A stretch of DNA of 64,000 nt from Gammaproteobacteria bacterium (GTDB taxonomy: Bacteria > Pseudomonadota > Gammaproteobacteria > DRLM01), in assembly GCA_023266095.1 (NCBI GenBank), contig JAHFRV010000004.1, positions 1 through 64,000 of the forward strand, in the 5' to 3' direction. Made by a program: the position numbers and the translations under genes. The notes beneath the pieces were generated by a model that was not told the origin of the DNA, did no database searches, and saw only the letters and a list, made by a program, of their open reading frames with translations. Positions 9,693 through 17,411 of the stretch are shown here, one piece after another. Each line of letters starts with the position of its first letter. Position 1 is the stretch's first letter.

Positions 9693-10328
9693 GTGTCTCG
9701 CTCATTCGACGACTTGGAACCCTGCCAGGCCCTGGCGGAGATGGCACGCGACTTTCACGGCCGGGGCTGGATGGCTGGCACCGCCGGCAATTTGAGCGCG
9801 CGCGACCGCGCCGATCCGAACAGTTTTTGGATCACCGCCAGCGGACAGGCCAAAGGCCGCTTGGACAGCGGGGATTTCCTGCGCATGGCTGTGGCCGGTG
9901 ATCAGGTGCTGGAGCTGGGACGGCCCGGCATTAAACCCTCGGCGGAGACATCGATACACCGGGCGATTTACCGGTTGTTCCCGGCGGTCCGCGCCTGCCT
10001 GCACGTGCACACGGTCGATGCCAGCCTGGCGGCGAGCCGGAACGGAGCACACGCGACGGATTTGCCGCTGCCGCCTCTGGAAATGATCAAAGGTCTGGGG
10101 ATTTGGGAGGAAAACCCGCGGGTGACGCTGCCGCTATTCACCAACTGGCTGGACGTGCCGGCCATCGCCGCCGAGATCGAGGCCCGCTTTCGCGCCGCGC
10201 CGCCGCCGGTGCCGGCGCTGATGATTCATCACCATGGAGTCACGGTGTGGGGTGAATCGTTGCAAGAGGCCTACAACCGGGTCGAGATCGTCGAATTCTT
10301 GATGAGCTATCTCGCCCGTCGCGTTTAA
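9693..10328 (+). CDS. mtnB: Methylthioribulose-1-phosphate dehydratase
   Basis: Class II aldolase-fold zinc enzyme of the methionine salvage pathway, 211 aa. The family features are FHGRGWMAGTAGNLSAR near residue 21, KPSAETSIH, the zinc-binding HVHTVDA, and HHHGVTVWG. The start is GTG at 9693 (MSRSFDD). It follows rhlB by 32 bases. The other mtn genes (mtnA, mtnC, mtnD) are not in the window, so the pathway cannot be confirmed from here. Confidence 0.88.
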   Translation: MSRSFDDLEPCQALAEMARDFHGRGWMAGTAGNLSARDRADPNSFWITASGQAKGRLDSGDFLRMAVAGDQVLELGRPGIKPSAETSIHRAIYRLFPAVRACLHVHTVDASLAASRNGAHATDLPLPPLEMIKGLGIWEENPRVTLPLFTNWLDVPAIAAEIEARFRAAPPPVPALMIHHHGVTVWGESLQEAYNRVEIVEFLMSYLARRV

Positions 10329-10339
10329 TCCGGCACGCG

Positions 10340-11314
10340 TCAGCCGCCCGGTTGCGCTGTTTTGGCGGGCACTTCTTTCACGCAGCGGAAACCCACGTCA
10401 TCCAGCGTCGCGTCCGGCGGCAGATAAAACCGGTAGGCGGCGCGCTGAAACTGGTGCATGGCGTAATGGCCTTCCCGACCCCAGCCCGCGCCGCGCACCA
10501 CCTTGAATTTTTCCCCGAAATCCTTGCTCTGATATTCGGCCCCCGGATAGGGCTGATACCACTCCTGCACCCATTCGGCCACATTGCCCGCCAGGTCATA
10601 CACGCCGTAGGGCGATTTGTCGCTGGGATAAGAGCCCACCGGCGCCACGCCGTCGTCCCACATCTCTTCGCCGGCATTGCTGCGGCCGGCCGCCCACTGA
10701 TTACCCCAGGGGAATTCCAGACCCTCGCGGCCCCGCGCCGCCTTTTCCCATTCCGCCTCTTTGGGCAGACGCTTGCCTGCCCAGGCGCAATAGGCCTCTG
10801 CATCCTGCCAACTCACGTTGGTCACCGGTTCTTTATCCAGCTCATGCAGCCGGGCGTCGATCGCGGCCAATAACTTCTTTTTATTCATGGTGCGGGTGTC
10901 CGCATCCACTTTGAAGGTCTTCACCGCCAAGCGGCGCAGCCGTTCGATATCCAATTGGGCGAGTTCCTGGCGGCGGGAGTTGAGCAGGTAACCGTTTTGC
11001 ATCCACGACAAAGGCGGCGTGTGCCCCGATGCGACCACGAATTGCAAATACTGGGCGCTGGTCGTTTCATAACGATCGATGAGAAAGGCCGGCACTTCCA
11101 CCGAATGAGCGGGGCGCTCGTCCGCATACCAGGGTTTATTGGTACCCACCCCGGCACTTTCATCGGCGCTGGCCACCCGGTCGCTGCCCATGGTGAAAAC
11201 GCCGCCGGCCACCAAGGCCATGTCGTCACCCGCCGCCGCGCCCTGCATCACGCCGCAGTAAGACACCCACACCAGCCCCGCCCACAACCACCCATGGGAT
11301 TTATTCCGCTTCAC
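10340..11314 (-). CDS. Exported FGE/SUMF1-like protein lacking the copper cysteines
   Basis: Formylglycine-generating-enzyme-like (SUMF1/FGE-sulfatase) fold, 324 aa, with an N-terminal hydrophobic signal segment (9-27). Family landmarks are GGVFTMGSD (37-45), VSWQDAEAYCAWAGKRLP (167-184), EWEKAARG, SPYGVYDLAGNVAEW (234-248) and DVGFRC (306-311). Where catalytic FGEs have the copper-binding cysteine pair, this protein reads GAGWGREGHYAMHQ (275-288) with no cysteine, so it is unlikely to make formylglycine. An insertion of about 60 residues (100-165) is unusual. The GTG start overlaps the upstream gene's TGA (GTGA), so the two are translationally coupled. Confidence 0.85.
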   Translation of the reverse strand: MKRNKSHGWLWAGLVWVSYCGVMQGAAAGDDMALVAGGVFTMGSDRVASADESAGVGTNKPWYADERPAHSVEVPAFLIDRYETTSAQYLQFVVASGHTPPLSWMQNGYLLNSRRQELAQLDIERLRRLAVKTFKVDADTRTMNKKKLLAAIDARLHELDKEPVTNVSWQDAEAYCAWAGKRLPKEAEWEKAARGREGLEFPWGNQWAAGRSNAGEEMWDDGVAPVGSYPSDKSPYGVYDLAGNVAEWVQEWYQPYPGAEYQSKDFGEKFKVVRGAGWGREGHYAMHQFQRAAYRFYLPPDATLDDVGFRCVKEVPAKTAQPGG

Positions 11315-12336
11315 GGCAAACTCTCCTCAACCTTGGCAACTTTTTGTTTATCCTGCGACGCCGCGTCTTTCGCACAGCGAAAACCAAAACTCTTATTGTG
11401 GGTACCCCGCAAAAAGAAACTGCGGTTGAACACCGGTGCCGATATCCCACATTTATAGAACGAACAATCCCACCACGAACCACCCTTGAGGGTCTTGTAC
11501 TGCTCCCCATAATTTTCACTGGGATGGGTGTTGCCAGGATAGGCCTGATACCAGGAAGCGGTCCATTCCCAGACATTGCCGGACATGTCATACATGCCAT
11601 ACGGGCTCACCCCGGCCGGGAACGAACCCACCGGCAGGGTATCACCCTCTTGCTTGAGCTTGACCCAACGCAGCGGGGTGTTGGCCTTTTCGGTGTCGAA
11701 CTCATCGCCCCAGGGAAACATCCGGCCGTCGCTGCCGCGCGCACCCTTCTCCCATTCCTGATCGCTGGGCAGGCGCTTGCCCGCCCAGCCGCAATAGGCC
11801 TCGGCGTCATACCAGGTCACTTCAGTGACCGGATGATCGGCTTTACCCTGCGGATAAGTACGGTTACGGAAGTGGCTGGGGGAACGCCGCCCGGTCTCGT
11901 CGATGAATTTTTTATACTGTGCATTGGTGACTTCATACACATCCAGCCAATACGCGTTCAAAGTCACCTTGTGGCGCGGCCCCTCGTCGGGCAAACGGTC
12001 GTCGCTGCCCATCACGAACTCGCCGGCGGGGATCAGCACCATCGGGCCGGGCTCGGCGCTCACCGGGGGTTTGGGTTTAGCCGTCGCCGGGTGAGGCCGG
12101 TCGCCCGCCGCCGCCCGCCGCAGATGGCCCGCTGATCGGGGCGTGGCGAGAGTGGCTGGTCTGGCTCTGGCCACGCCTTGATGGCAACTGACACACTCGC
12201 TCCCTGCCGTCACCTGCAAGCGGCGGTGATCCATACCGGTATGGCACTGCGCGCAGTCCGACACCGGCACCGCGGCGGCCGCGCCCATGCCCACTCCCAT
12301 CACCCAACCTGCCAACAGCAAAACCCGCGACTCCAT
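11311..12336 (-). CDS. FGE/SUMF1-like protein with two N-terminal haem-c motifs
   Basis: A 341-aa exported protein. After a signal-like segment (6-22) come two CxxCH motifs, CAQCH (28-32) and CVSCH (48-52), then a Pro/Ala-rich linker to about 97 and an FGE/SUMF1 domain (98-323: IPAGEFVMGSDD, VTWYDAEAYCGWAGKRLP, SPYGMYDMSGNVWEW, SFGFRCAKD). C291 and C296 are spaced C-x4-C after GGSWWD, matching the copper-binding cysteine pair of authentic FGE except for one extra residue. The FGE domain could therefore be catalytic, or could serve as a binding module as in NirV-like proteins. It forms an operon with the cysteine-less paralogue and diverges from a cytochrome c gene. Confidence 0.85.
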   Translation of the reverse strand: MESRVLLLAGWVMGVGMGAAAAVPVSDCAQCHTGMDHRRLQVTAGSECVSCHQGVARARPATLATPRSAGHLRRAAAGDRPHPATAKPKPPVSAEPGPMVLIPAGEFVMGSDDRLPDEGPRHKVTLNAYWLDVYEVTNAQYKKFIDETGRRSPSHFRNRTYPQGKADHPVTEVTWYDAEAYCGWAGKRLPSDQEWEKGARGSDGRMFPWGDEFDTEKANTPLRWVKLKQEGDTLPVGSFPAGVSPYGMYDMSGNVWEWTASWYQAYPGNTHPSENYGEQYKTLKGGSWWDCSFYKCGISAPVFNRSFFLRGTHNKSFGFRCAKDAASQDKQKVAKVEESLP

Positions 12337-12661
12337 TTTGCAACACCTCTCACGCCGACATCCCCTGGCAATACGCCATGCAACTTTTAACTCTAAACCA
12401 ATTCATTCCTGACATGCTATGGTCCCTTTTAACGCTGCCCCTACTGCCATACCTTGACACCCTCACCAAGCCCGTGGCATAAAGCCCCGGCAAGCCGTCC
12501 ATAAAGGCTTGGACGAGGGAGCATGGGGAGGACGTGCTACCGACTGGAATTCACTGTCCCTAATAATCCCCAAGACCATACCAAGCGCTCATATAAGGGG
12601 CAAAGTTCCCTACGGGGCGCGGTTTTATGTTGGTACCACAATACGAGTGAAGGAGAAAACG
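12337..12661. promoter_or_regulatory. Divergent intergenic region with promoter of the cytochrome c gene
   Basis: 325 bases separate the FGE operon from the cytochrome c gene. On the plus strand TTGACA (12454-12459) and CATAAA (12478-12483) are 18 bases apart. Downstream the leader of about 170 nt includes a hairpin with CAAGCC and GGCTTG arms (12491-12496 and 12506-12511). The ribosome-binding site AAGGAG precedes the ATG at 12662. No clear promoter toward the FGE genes was recognised. Confidence 0.45.
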
Positions 12662-13000
12662 ATGAAATCACGTTTGTTGAGCATCTCCGCTGCAGCGGTG
12701 TTGACCTTGGCGGCCGCTCAGGCGAACGCCGAAGAGGGTCTGGACTTAGCCAAGAAGAGTGGTTGCTTGGCCTGTCACGCCGTTGACAAGAAAGTCGTCG
12801 GCCCCGCCTGGGGTGACGTCTCCAAAAAATACAAAGGCGATGCCGGTGCCAAGGCTGCTCTGGTAGCCAAGGTTAAGGCTGGCGGTAAGGGCAACTGGAC
12901 CGAAGTCACCGGCGGCGTGCCGATGCCTCCGTACTCGCCCCGCGTTGCTGACGCCGACATCGAGAAGCTGGTCGATTTCGTGCTCGGCCTCGCCAACTAA
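12662..13000 (+). CDS. Periplasmic class I cytochrome c (c551/c552 type)
   Basis: Small soluble electron carrier of 112 aa. A signal peptide (1-23, ending ANA) is followed by the haem motif CLACH (35-39) and the distal methionine M88 in GVPMPPYSP, as in cytochrome c551/c552. The ATG at 12662 has AAGGAG nine bases upstream; the longer open frame before it has no support. It is transcribed away from the haem-motif FGE pair and closed by a strong terminator. It may donate or accept electrons for periplasmic reductases or oxidases, including possibly the neighbouring FGE-like protein. Confidence 0.92.
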   Translation: MKSRLLSISAAAVLTLAAAQANAEEGLDLAKKSGCLACHAVDKKVVGPAWGDVSKKYKGDAGAKAALVAKVKAGGKGNWTEVTGGVPMPPYSPRVADADIEKLVDFVLGLAN

Positions 13001-13021
13001 TCTCGTTTCATCTGAGATGCT

Positions 13022-13055
13022 CAAAAGCCAGCCCCCGGGCTGGCTTTTGTTTTTG
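13022..13055 (+). terminator. Intrinsic terminator of the cytochrome c gene
   Basis: Arms CAAAAGCCAGCCC (13022-13034) and GGGCTGGCTTTTG (13037-13049) are perfectly complementary and are followed by TTTTT. The stem starts 21 bases after the stop codon. Confidence 0.9.
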
Positions 13056-13216
13056 CGGTCCATCCAGCAATCAGATCGACTCCACGCCGGACACTTTCAT
13101 TAAACATACGCTGCAAGCTACCGCGGTGCATTGCCAGGCGAGCGCCTGCGACACAGGTAGCTGTTGTCATTTTCAATCGCGGTTAGCGATTGAAAACGGC
13201 ATGTTTCGCTTTCCGG
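13056..13216. other. Gene-free segment packed with inverted repeats
   Basis: No coding frame is supported here. The arms AGCTACC (13116-13122) and GGTAGCT (13156-13162) enclose CAGGCG/CGCCTG (13135-13140 and 13143-13148). They are followed by a perfect 11-bp hairpin, TTTTCAATCGC (13170-13180) with GCGATTGAAAA (13186-13196). The arrangement could be a structured RNA or a degenerate mobile element. Confidence 0.4.
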
Positions 13217-13258
13217 GCCCTGAAAATTCCAGGATGAAATAATGCAGAGCTTTCTTAA
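13217..13258 (-). repeat. Truncated copy of a small palindromic repeat (copy 1 of 3)
   Basis: Bases 13222-13257 match the reverse complement of the left end of the element at 35229 at about 30 of 36 positions (core AATTCCAGGATG, then CAGAGCTTTC). The copy overlaps the TAA stop of the rubredoxin gene (13255-13257). Confidence 0.55.
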
Positions 13259-13446
13259 ATCTCTACCATCTCGAAGTCATCCTTGATGGCGCCGCAATCG
13301 GGGCAAACCCAATAAATGGGCACGTCTTCCCAACGTGTACCCGGCGGAATGCCTTCTTCGGGCCGCCCCATCGCCTCATCATAAATAAAACCGCAGATGA
13401 GACACATGTACTTCTTGTAGTCCGCGCCGGACTGATCGGATTGCAC
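13255..13446 (-). CDS. Rubredoxin
   Basis: Small iron protein, about 63 aa, that carries single electrons to partner reductases. The Fe(Cys)4 site is formed by CLIC (C15, C18) and CPDC (C48, C51), with the usual [12 protein letters not shown] and GTRWEDVP segments. I chose the GTG at 13446 because GGAGG lies five bases upstream; a TTG four codons earlier is in frame but lies on that ribosome-binding site. Rubredoxin next to thiD-thiE-hemL is common in gammaproteobacteria. The 3' end runs into a repeat copy. Confidence 0.93.
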   Translation of the reverse strand: MQSDQSGADYKKYMCLICGFIYDEAMGRPEEGIPPGTRWEDVPIYWVCPDCGAIKDDFEMVEI

Positions 13447-13574
13447 TGAAACCTCCAAATGACTATTTCAAAAACAGGGTGTCGATTGTCGCACGCTCCC
13501 CGCGCCGGTAAAAGCACGGAAGTGCTACAATCGCCCGCATCGCCCGAGGACGCGCAGCCGCTGGAGACTGAAAT

Positions 13575-14390
13575 ATGAATGAACAGGAAGGGATACCCGT
13601 CGTCATGTGTTTCGGCGGCAGCGATGCCACCGGCGGCGCCGGCATCCAGGCCGACATCGAGGCCATCGCCAGCATGGGCTGCCATGCCGCCCCGGTCATC
13701 ACCGCCATCACCGTGCAAGACACCGAAAACGTCAAAGGGTATTCGGCTATTGATCCCACATTGGTGATCGAACAGGCGCGCGCGGTGCTGGAAGACATGT
13801 CGGTCGCCGTCATCAAAATCGGCATGCTCGGCAGCGTGGAAAACGTCGAAGCGGTCCACACCATTTTGTCCGACTACCCCGACATCCCGGTAGTGCTCGA
13901 CCCCATCATCTTTGCCGGCGGCGGCGGCACGCTCTCCGACGACGACGTGGTGGATGCCCTGGTCAACCTGCTATTCCCCAACACCACCCTGCTGACTCCT
14001 AACAGCCACGAGGCGCGGATACTGGCACCGGAAGCCGACAGCCTGGAGGCCTGCGCTCAAGAGTTACTGGAAGCGGGTTGCGAATACGTGCTGATCACCG
14101 GTACTCACGAACGCACACCGGACGTGGTCAACACGCTCTACGGTAATCGCCGTCAACTGGAAACCTACAGCTGGGAGCGTCTGCCCGCCCATTACCACGG
14201 TTCGGGTTGCACCCTGGCCGCCGCCATCGCGGGTCTGCTGGCACAGGGGCTGGACCCGCTCTCCGCGGTGCGCGAGGCCCAGCAATACACCTGGGACGCG
14301 CTGCGTCACGGCCACCGTCTCGGCATGGGCCAACATCTGCCCAACCGTTTTTTCTGGGCACAATCGTCGGAGGAGGACGAGGAGACGTGA
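13575..14390 (+). CDS. thiD: Hydroxymethylpyrimidine/phosphomethylpyrimidine kinase
   Basis: Ribokinase-fold kinase of thiamine synthesis that phosphorylates HMP and HMP phosphate; 271 aa. Signatures are CFGGSDATGGAGIQAD near residue 12, KIGMLGS, LDPIIFAGGGG, LTPNSHEA and the catalytic-loop region HYHGSGCTLAAAIA. The C-terminus carries a short acidic tail (SSEEDEET). The gene ends in GTGA, overlapping the thiE start, so the two are coupled. Divergent from rubredoxin. Confidence 0.94.
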   Translation: MNEQEGIPVVMCFGGSDATGGAGIQADIEAIASMGCHAAPVITAITVQDTENVKGYSAIDPTLVIEQARAVLEDMSVAVIKIGMLGSVENVEAVHTILSDYPDIPVVLDPIIFAGGGGTLSDDDVVDALVNLLFPNTTLLTPNSHEARILAPEADSLEACAQELLEAGCEYVLITGTHERTPDVVNTLYGNRRQLETYSWERLPAHYHGSGCTLAAAIAGLLAQGLDPLSAVREAQQYTWDALRHGHRLGMGQHLPNRFFWAQSSEEDEET

Positions 14391-15043
14391 ACGCCGCCTG
14401 GCAGCGGGGCCTTTACGCCATCACCGATCCCGCCCTGACACCGCCCGAGCGCATGGTCGAAGAAGTGCGCGCTGCGCTCGCCGGCGGTGCGGTGCTGATT
14501 CAATACCGTGACAAGCGCAGCGACCCCGCGGATCAGCGCCAGCTGGCCGCCGCGCTGCTGCGCCTGTGCCGTGCCACGCGGGTGCCGCTGATCATCAACG
14601 ACGATATCGAACTCGCCGCCGACATCGGCGCCGACGGCGTGCACCTCGGCCGCGACGACACGGCATTCGTCGCCGCGCGGGCCCGGCTCGGCGCGACGGC
14701 CATCATCGGCGTGTCCTGCTACAATGATTTTTCGCGTGCGGCCGCCGCCGCGCGGGTCGGCGCCGATTACGTGGCCTTCGGGCGTTTTTTTGCGTCGCAC
14801 ACCAAACCGGCGACGGCAACGGCCGACCTGGAATTATTACAACGCGCCCGGCGGGAACTGGCTGTACCGGTCGCCGCGATCGGCGGCATCACCGCCGCTA
14901 ACGGCGCCGCGCTGATCGCGGCCGGCGCCGATCTGCTGGCGGTGATCCACGGCGTGTTCGGCCAGGCCGACGCGCGAAGCGCTGCAACGGAAATCGCGCG
15001 GCTGTTCGCGCCGCCGCCGCAGCGCGCAGTCCGCAATAAATAA
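14387..15043 (+). CDS. thiE: Thiamine-phosphate synthase
   Basis: Joins HMP-PP and the thiazole phosphate to give thiamine phosphate; TIM barrel of about 218 aa. Seen here: GLYAITDP at the N-terminus, ADGVHLGRDD, IIGVSCYND, ADYVAFGRFFASHTKP and the phosphate-binding IGGITAANG. The start is the GTG at 14387, overlapping the thiD stop (GTGA). The frame is open upstream inside thiD, but those codons are not family-like. The next gene, hemL, follows 26 bases later with its own ribosome-binding site. Confidence 0.94.
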   Translation: MNAAWQRGLYAITDPALTPPERMVEEVRAALAGGAVLIQYRDKRSDPADQRQLAAALLRLCRATRVPLIINDDIELAADIGADGVHLGRDDTAFVAARARLGATAIIGVSCYNDFSRAAAAARVGADYVAFGRFFASHTKPATATADLELLQRARRELAVPVAAIGGITAANGAALIAAGADLLAVIHGVFGQADARSAATEIARLFAPPPQRAVRNK

Positions 15044-15069
15044 TTACTCAAGTTTGTTGAGGAGCCTCG

Positions 15070-16350
15070 ATGACCCGCTCACATGATTTATTTTTACAGG
15101 CGCAGCGCCACATTCCCGGCGGCGTCAATTCACCGGTGCGCGCTTTTCGCGGTGTCGGCGGCGATCCGCTGTTTTTCAAGCGCGGTGAAGGCGCCTATCT
15201 CTACGACGAGGACGACCGGCAATACATCGATTACGTCGGCTCATGGGGACCGATGATTCTCGGCCATGCTCATCCCGCGGTTATCGCCGCCGTGAAGGCG
15301 GCGGTCGACAACGGCCTCGGCTTCGGCGCGCCGACCCGCATCGAGACCGAGATGGCGGACAAGGTCTGCGCGCTGGTGCCGTCGATCGAGATGGTGCGCA
15401 TGGTGAGTTCGGGTACTGAGGCGACCATGAGCGCGATCCGTCTCGCGCGCGGCTACACCAGCCGCGACAAAATCGTCAAATTCGAGGGCTGCTATCACGG
15501 CCATTCCGATTCACTGCTGGTGAAGGCCGGTTCCGGCGCGCTGACGCTGGGCGTGCCGTCGTCGGCCGGCGTGCCGGCGGCGCTTGCCGAGCACACCATC
15601 ACCCTCGACTACAACAACCTCGACCAGGTACGCGACACCTTCGCGCGGGTCGGCGGCCAGATCGCCTGCATCATCGTCGAACCGGTGGCCGGCAATATGA
15701 ATTGCGTGCCGCCCAAGCCCGGCTTCCTCGAAGGCCTGCGTGAAATCTGCGACGACTACGAGAGCGTGCTGATCTTCGACGAGGTGATGACCGGTTTCCG
15801 CGTCGCCCTCGGCGGCGCACAGGAATATTACAAAGTGACGCCCGACCTCACCACGCTCGGCAAGGTGATCGGCGGCGGTCTGCCGGTCGGCGCCTTCGGC
15901 GGCAAACGCAACATCATGGAAAAGATCGCGCCGCTCGGGCCGGTGTATCAGGCCGGCACGCTGTCGGGCAATCCGGTGGCGATGGCGGCGGGCCTCGCGA
16001 TGCTGAAAGAGCTCGAAAAACCCGGCTTTTTCGCTGAACTCAGCGACCGCACCGCGCAACTCACGCAAGGCCTGGTGACGCGCGCCAAAGCCTTCGACAT
16101 CCCGCTCACCACCAACCAGGTCGGCGGCATGTTCGGCCTGTTCTTCACCGAGGAAAAAGAGGTGCGGGATTATTATCAGGCAACCAATTGCAACGTCGAG
16201 CGTTTCAAGCTGTTCTTCCACGCCATGCTGACGCAGGGCGTGTATCTCGCGCCCTCGGCCTACGAAGCGGGTTTCGTTTCCGCCGCGCACGGCTCGCGCG
16301 AAATCAAGAACACCTTGATCGCGTCGGAACAGGTATTCTCGCAACTCTAA
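15070..16350 (+). CDS. hemL: Glutamate-1-semialdehyde 2,1-aminomutase
   Basis: PLP enzyme that makes 5-aminolevulinate in the C5 haem pathway; 426 aa, the normal length. Signatures include [11 protein letters not shown] near residue 15, [36 protein letters not shown] and the PLP lysine K265 in [14 protein letters not shown]. The start ATG at 15070 has GAGGAG just upstream. It is the usual partner of thiE in this cluster. Confidence 0.97.
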   Translation: MTRSHDLFLQAQRHIPGGVNSPVRAFRGVGGDPLFFKRGEGAYLYDEDDRQYIDYVGSWGPMILGHAHPAVIAAVKAAVDNGLGFGAPTRIETEMADKVCALVPSIEMVRMVSSGTEATMSAIRLARGYTSRDKIVKFEGCYHGHSDSLLVKAGSGALTLGVPSSAGVPAALAEHTITLDYNNLDQVRDTFARVGGQIACIIVEPVAGNMNCVPPKPGFLEGLREICDDYESVLIFDEVMTGFRVALGGAQEYYKVTPDLTTLGKVIGGGLPVGAFGGKRNIMEKIAPLGPVYQAGTLSGNPVAMAAGLAMLKELEKPGFFAELSDRTAQLTQGLVTRAKAFDIPLTTNQVGGMFGLFFTEEKEVRDYYQATNCNVERFKLFFHAMLTQGVYLAPSAYEAGFVSAAHGSREIKNTLIASEQVFSQL

Positions 16351-16370
16351 ACCCGCAATGGAGGTGTGCC

Positions 16371-17411
16371 ATGGAATACCGTCATTTGGGTCGCAGCGAG
16401 ATCAAGGTCAGCGCAGTGGGTCTCGGCACCATGACTTTCGGCGAGCAGAACAGCGAGGCCGAAGCCCATGAACAATTGGATTACGCCTACGAGGCGGGCA
16501 TCAATTTCATCGATACCGCCGAGATGTACCCGGTGCCACCCAAGGCCGAGACCTACGGCCGCACCGAGGAATACATCGGCACCTGGCTGAAGCAACGCGG
16601 CCGCCGCGGCGAAGTGATTCTCGCCACCAAGGCGGCCAGCCGCGCCACCGATCTCACTTGGATCCGCGACGGCAATCCGCGTCTCAACCGCGAGCACCTC
16701 ACCGCCGCCTTGGACGCCAGCCTCAAACGCCTGCAAACCGATTACATGGATCTCTATCAACTGCACTGGCCCGATCGCAAGACCAATTTCTTCGGCCAGC
16801 TCGGCTACGAATATCAGCCCGCCGACGACGACGTGCCCATCGCCGAGACTTTGCAGGTGCTGGGCGAACTGGTGCGCGCCGGCAAGATCCGCCACATCGG
16901 CGTCTCCAACGAGACCCCGTGGGGGGTGATGCATTTTCTCCAACTCGCGAAGGAATACAATCTGCCGCGGGTGGTGAGTATTCAAAATCCCTACAACCTG
17001 CTCAACCGCAGCTTCGAAGTGGGCCTGGCGGAGATCGCCCACCGCGAACACGTCGGCCTGCTGGCCTATTCACCTTTGGGCTTTGGCGTGCTCTCGGGCA
17101 AATACCTTGAGGGTCAGCGTCCGGCGGAGGCGCGGCTCACCCGCTTTGAACGCTTTCGCCGCTATACCGGCCCACGCGGTCAGGCCGCCACCGGGGCCTA
17201 CGTGAAACTCGCCCGCGATCACGGTCTGGATCCCGCGCAAATGGCGTTGGCCTATGTGATGCGCCGCTCTTTCATGACCAGTACCCTGATCGGCGCCACC
17301 AGCCTGGAACAACTAGGCCGCAACCTCGCCAGCCTCGAACTCGAACTGCCGCCGGCGGTGTTGAACAGTATCGAGGCGATCCACCAAAACAATCCCAACC
17401 CCTGTCCGTGA
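16371..17411 (+). CDS. tas: Tas-like aldo/keto reductase
   Basis: NADP-dependent aldo/keto reductase of 346 aa, strongly similar by eye to E. coli Tas: GLGTMTFGEQNSEAEAH at 15-31, FIDTAEMYPVPP, LKRLQTDYMDLYQLHWP, GVSNETPWGVMHFLQLA, and NPYNLLNRSFEVGL. The catalytic tyrosine (AEMYP) and lysine (ATKAAS) are present. The ATG at 16371 is preceded by GGAGGTG; the frame upstream overlaps hemL and is not used. The physiological substrate is unknown. The last codon overlaps the next gene (GTGA). Confidence 0.9.
   Translation: MEYRHLGRSEIKVSAVGLGTMTFGEQNSEAEAHEQLDYAYEAGINFIDTAEMYPVPPKAETYGRTEEYIGTWLKQRGRRGEVILATKAASRATDLTWIRDGNPRLNREHLTAALDASLKRLQTDYMDLYQLHWPDRKTNFFGQLGYEYQPADDDVPIAETLQVLGELVRAGKIRHIGVSNETPWGVMHFLQLAKEYNLPRVVSIQNPYNLLNRSFEVGLAEIAHREHVGLLAYSPLGFGVLSGKYLEGQRPAEARLTRFERFRRYTGPRGQAATGAYVKLARDHGLDPAQMALAYVMRRSFMTSTLIGATSLEQLGRNLASLELELPPAVLNSIEAIHQNNPNPCP

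Noticed and set aside
15511-16344. Minus-strand open frame across hemL
   Set aside because: Composition shadow of hemL with no recognisable motif.
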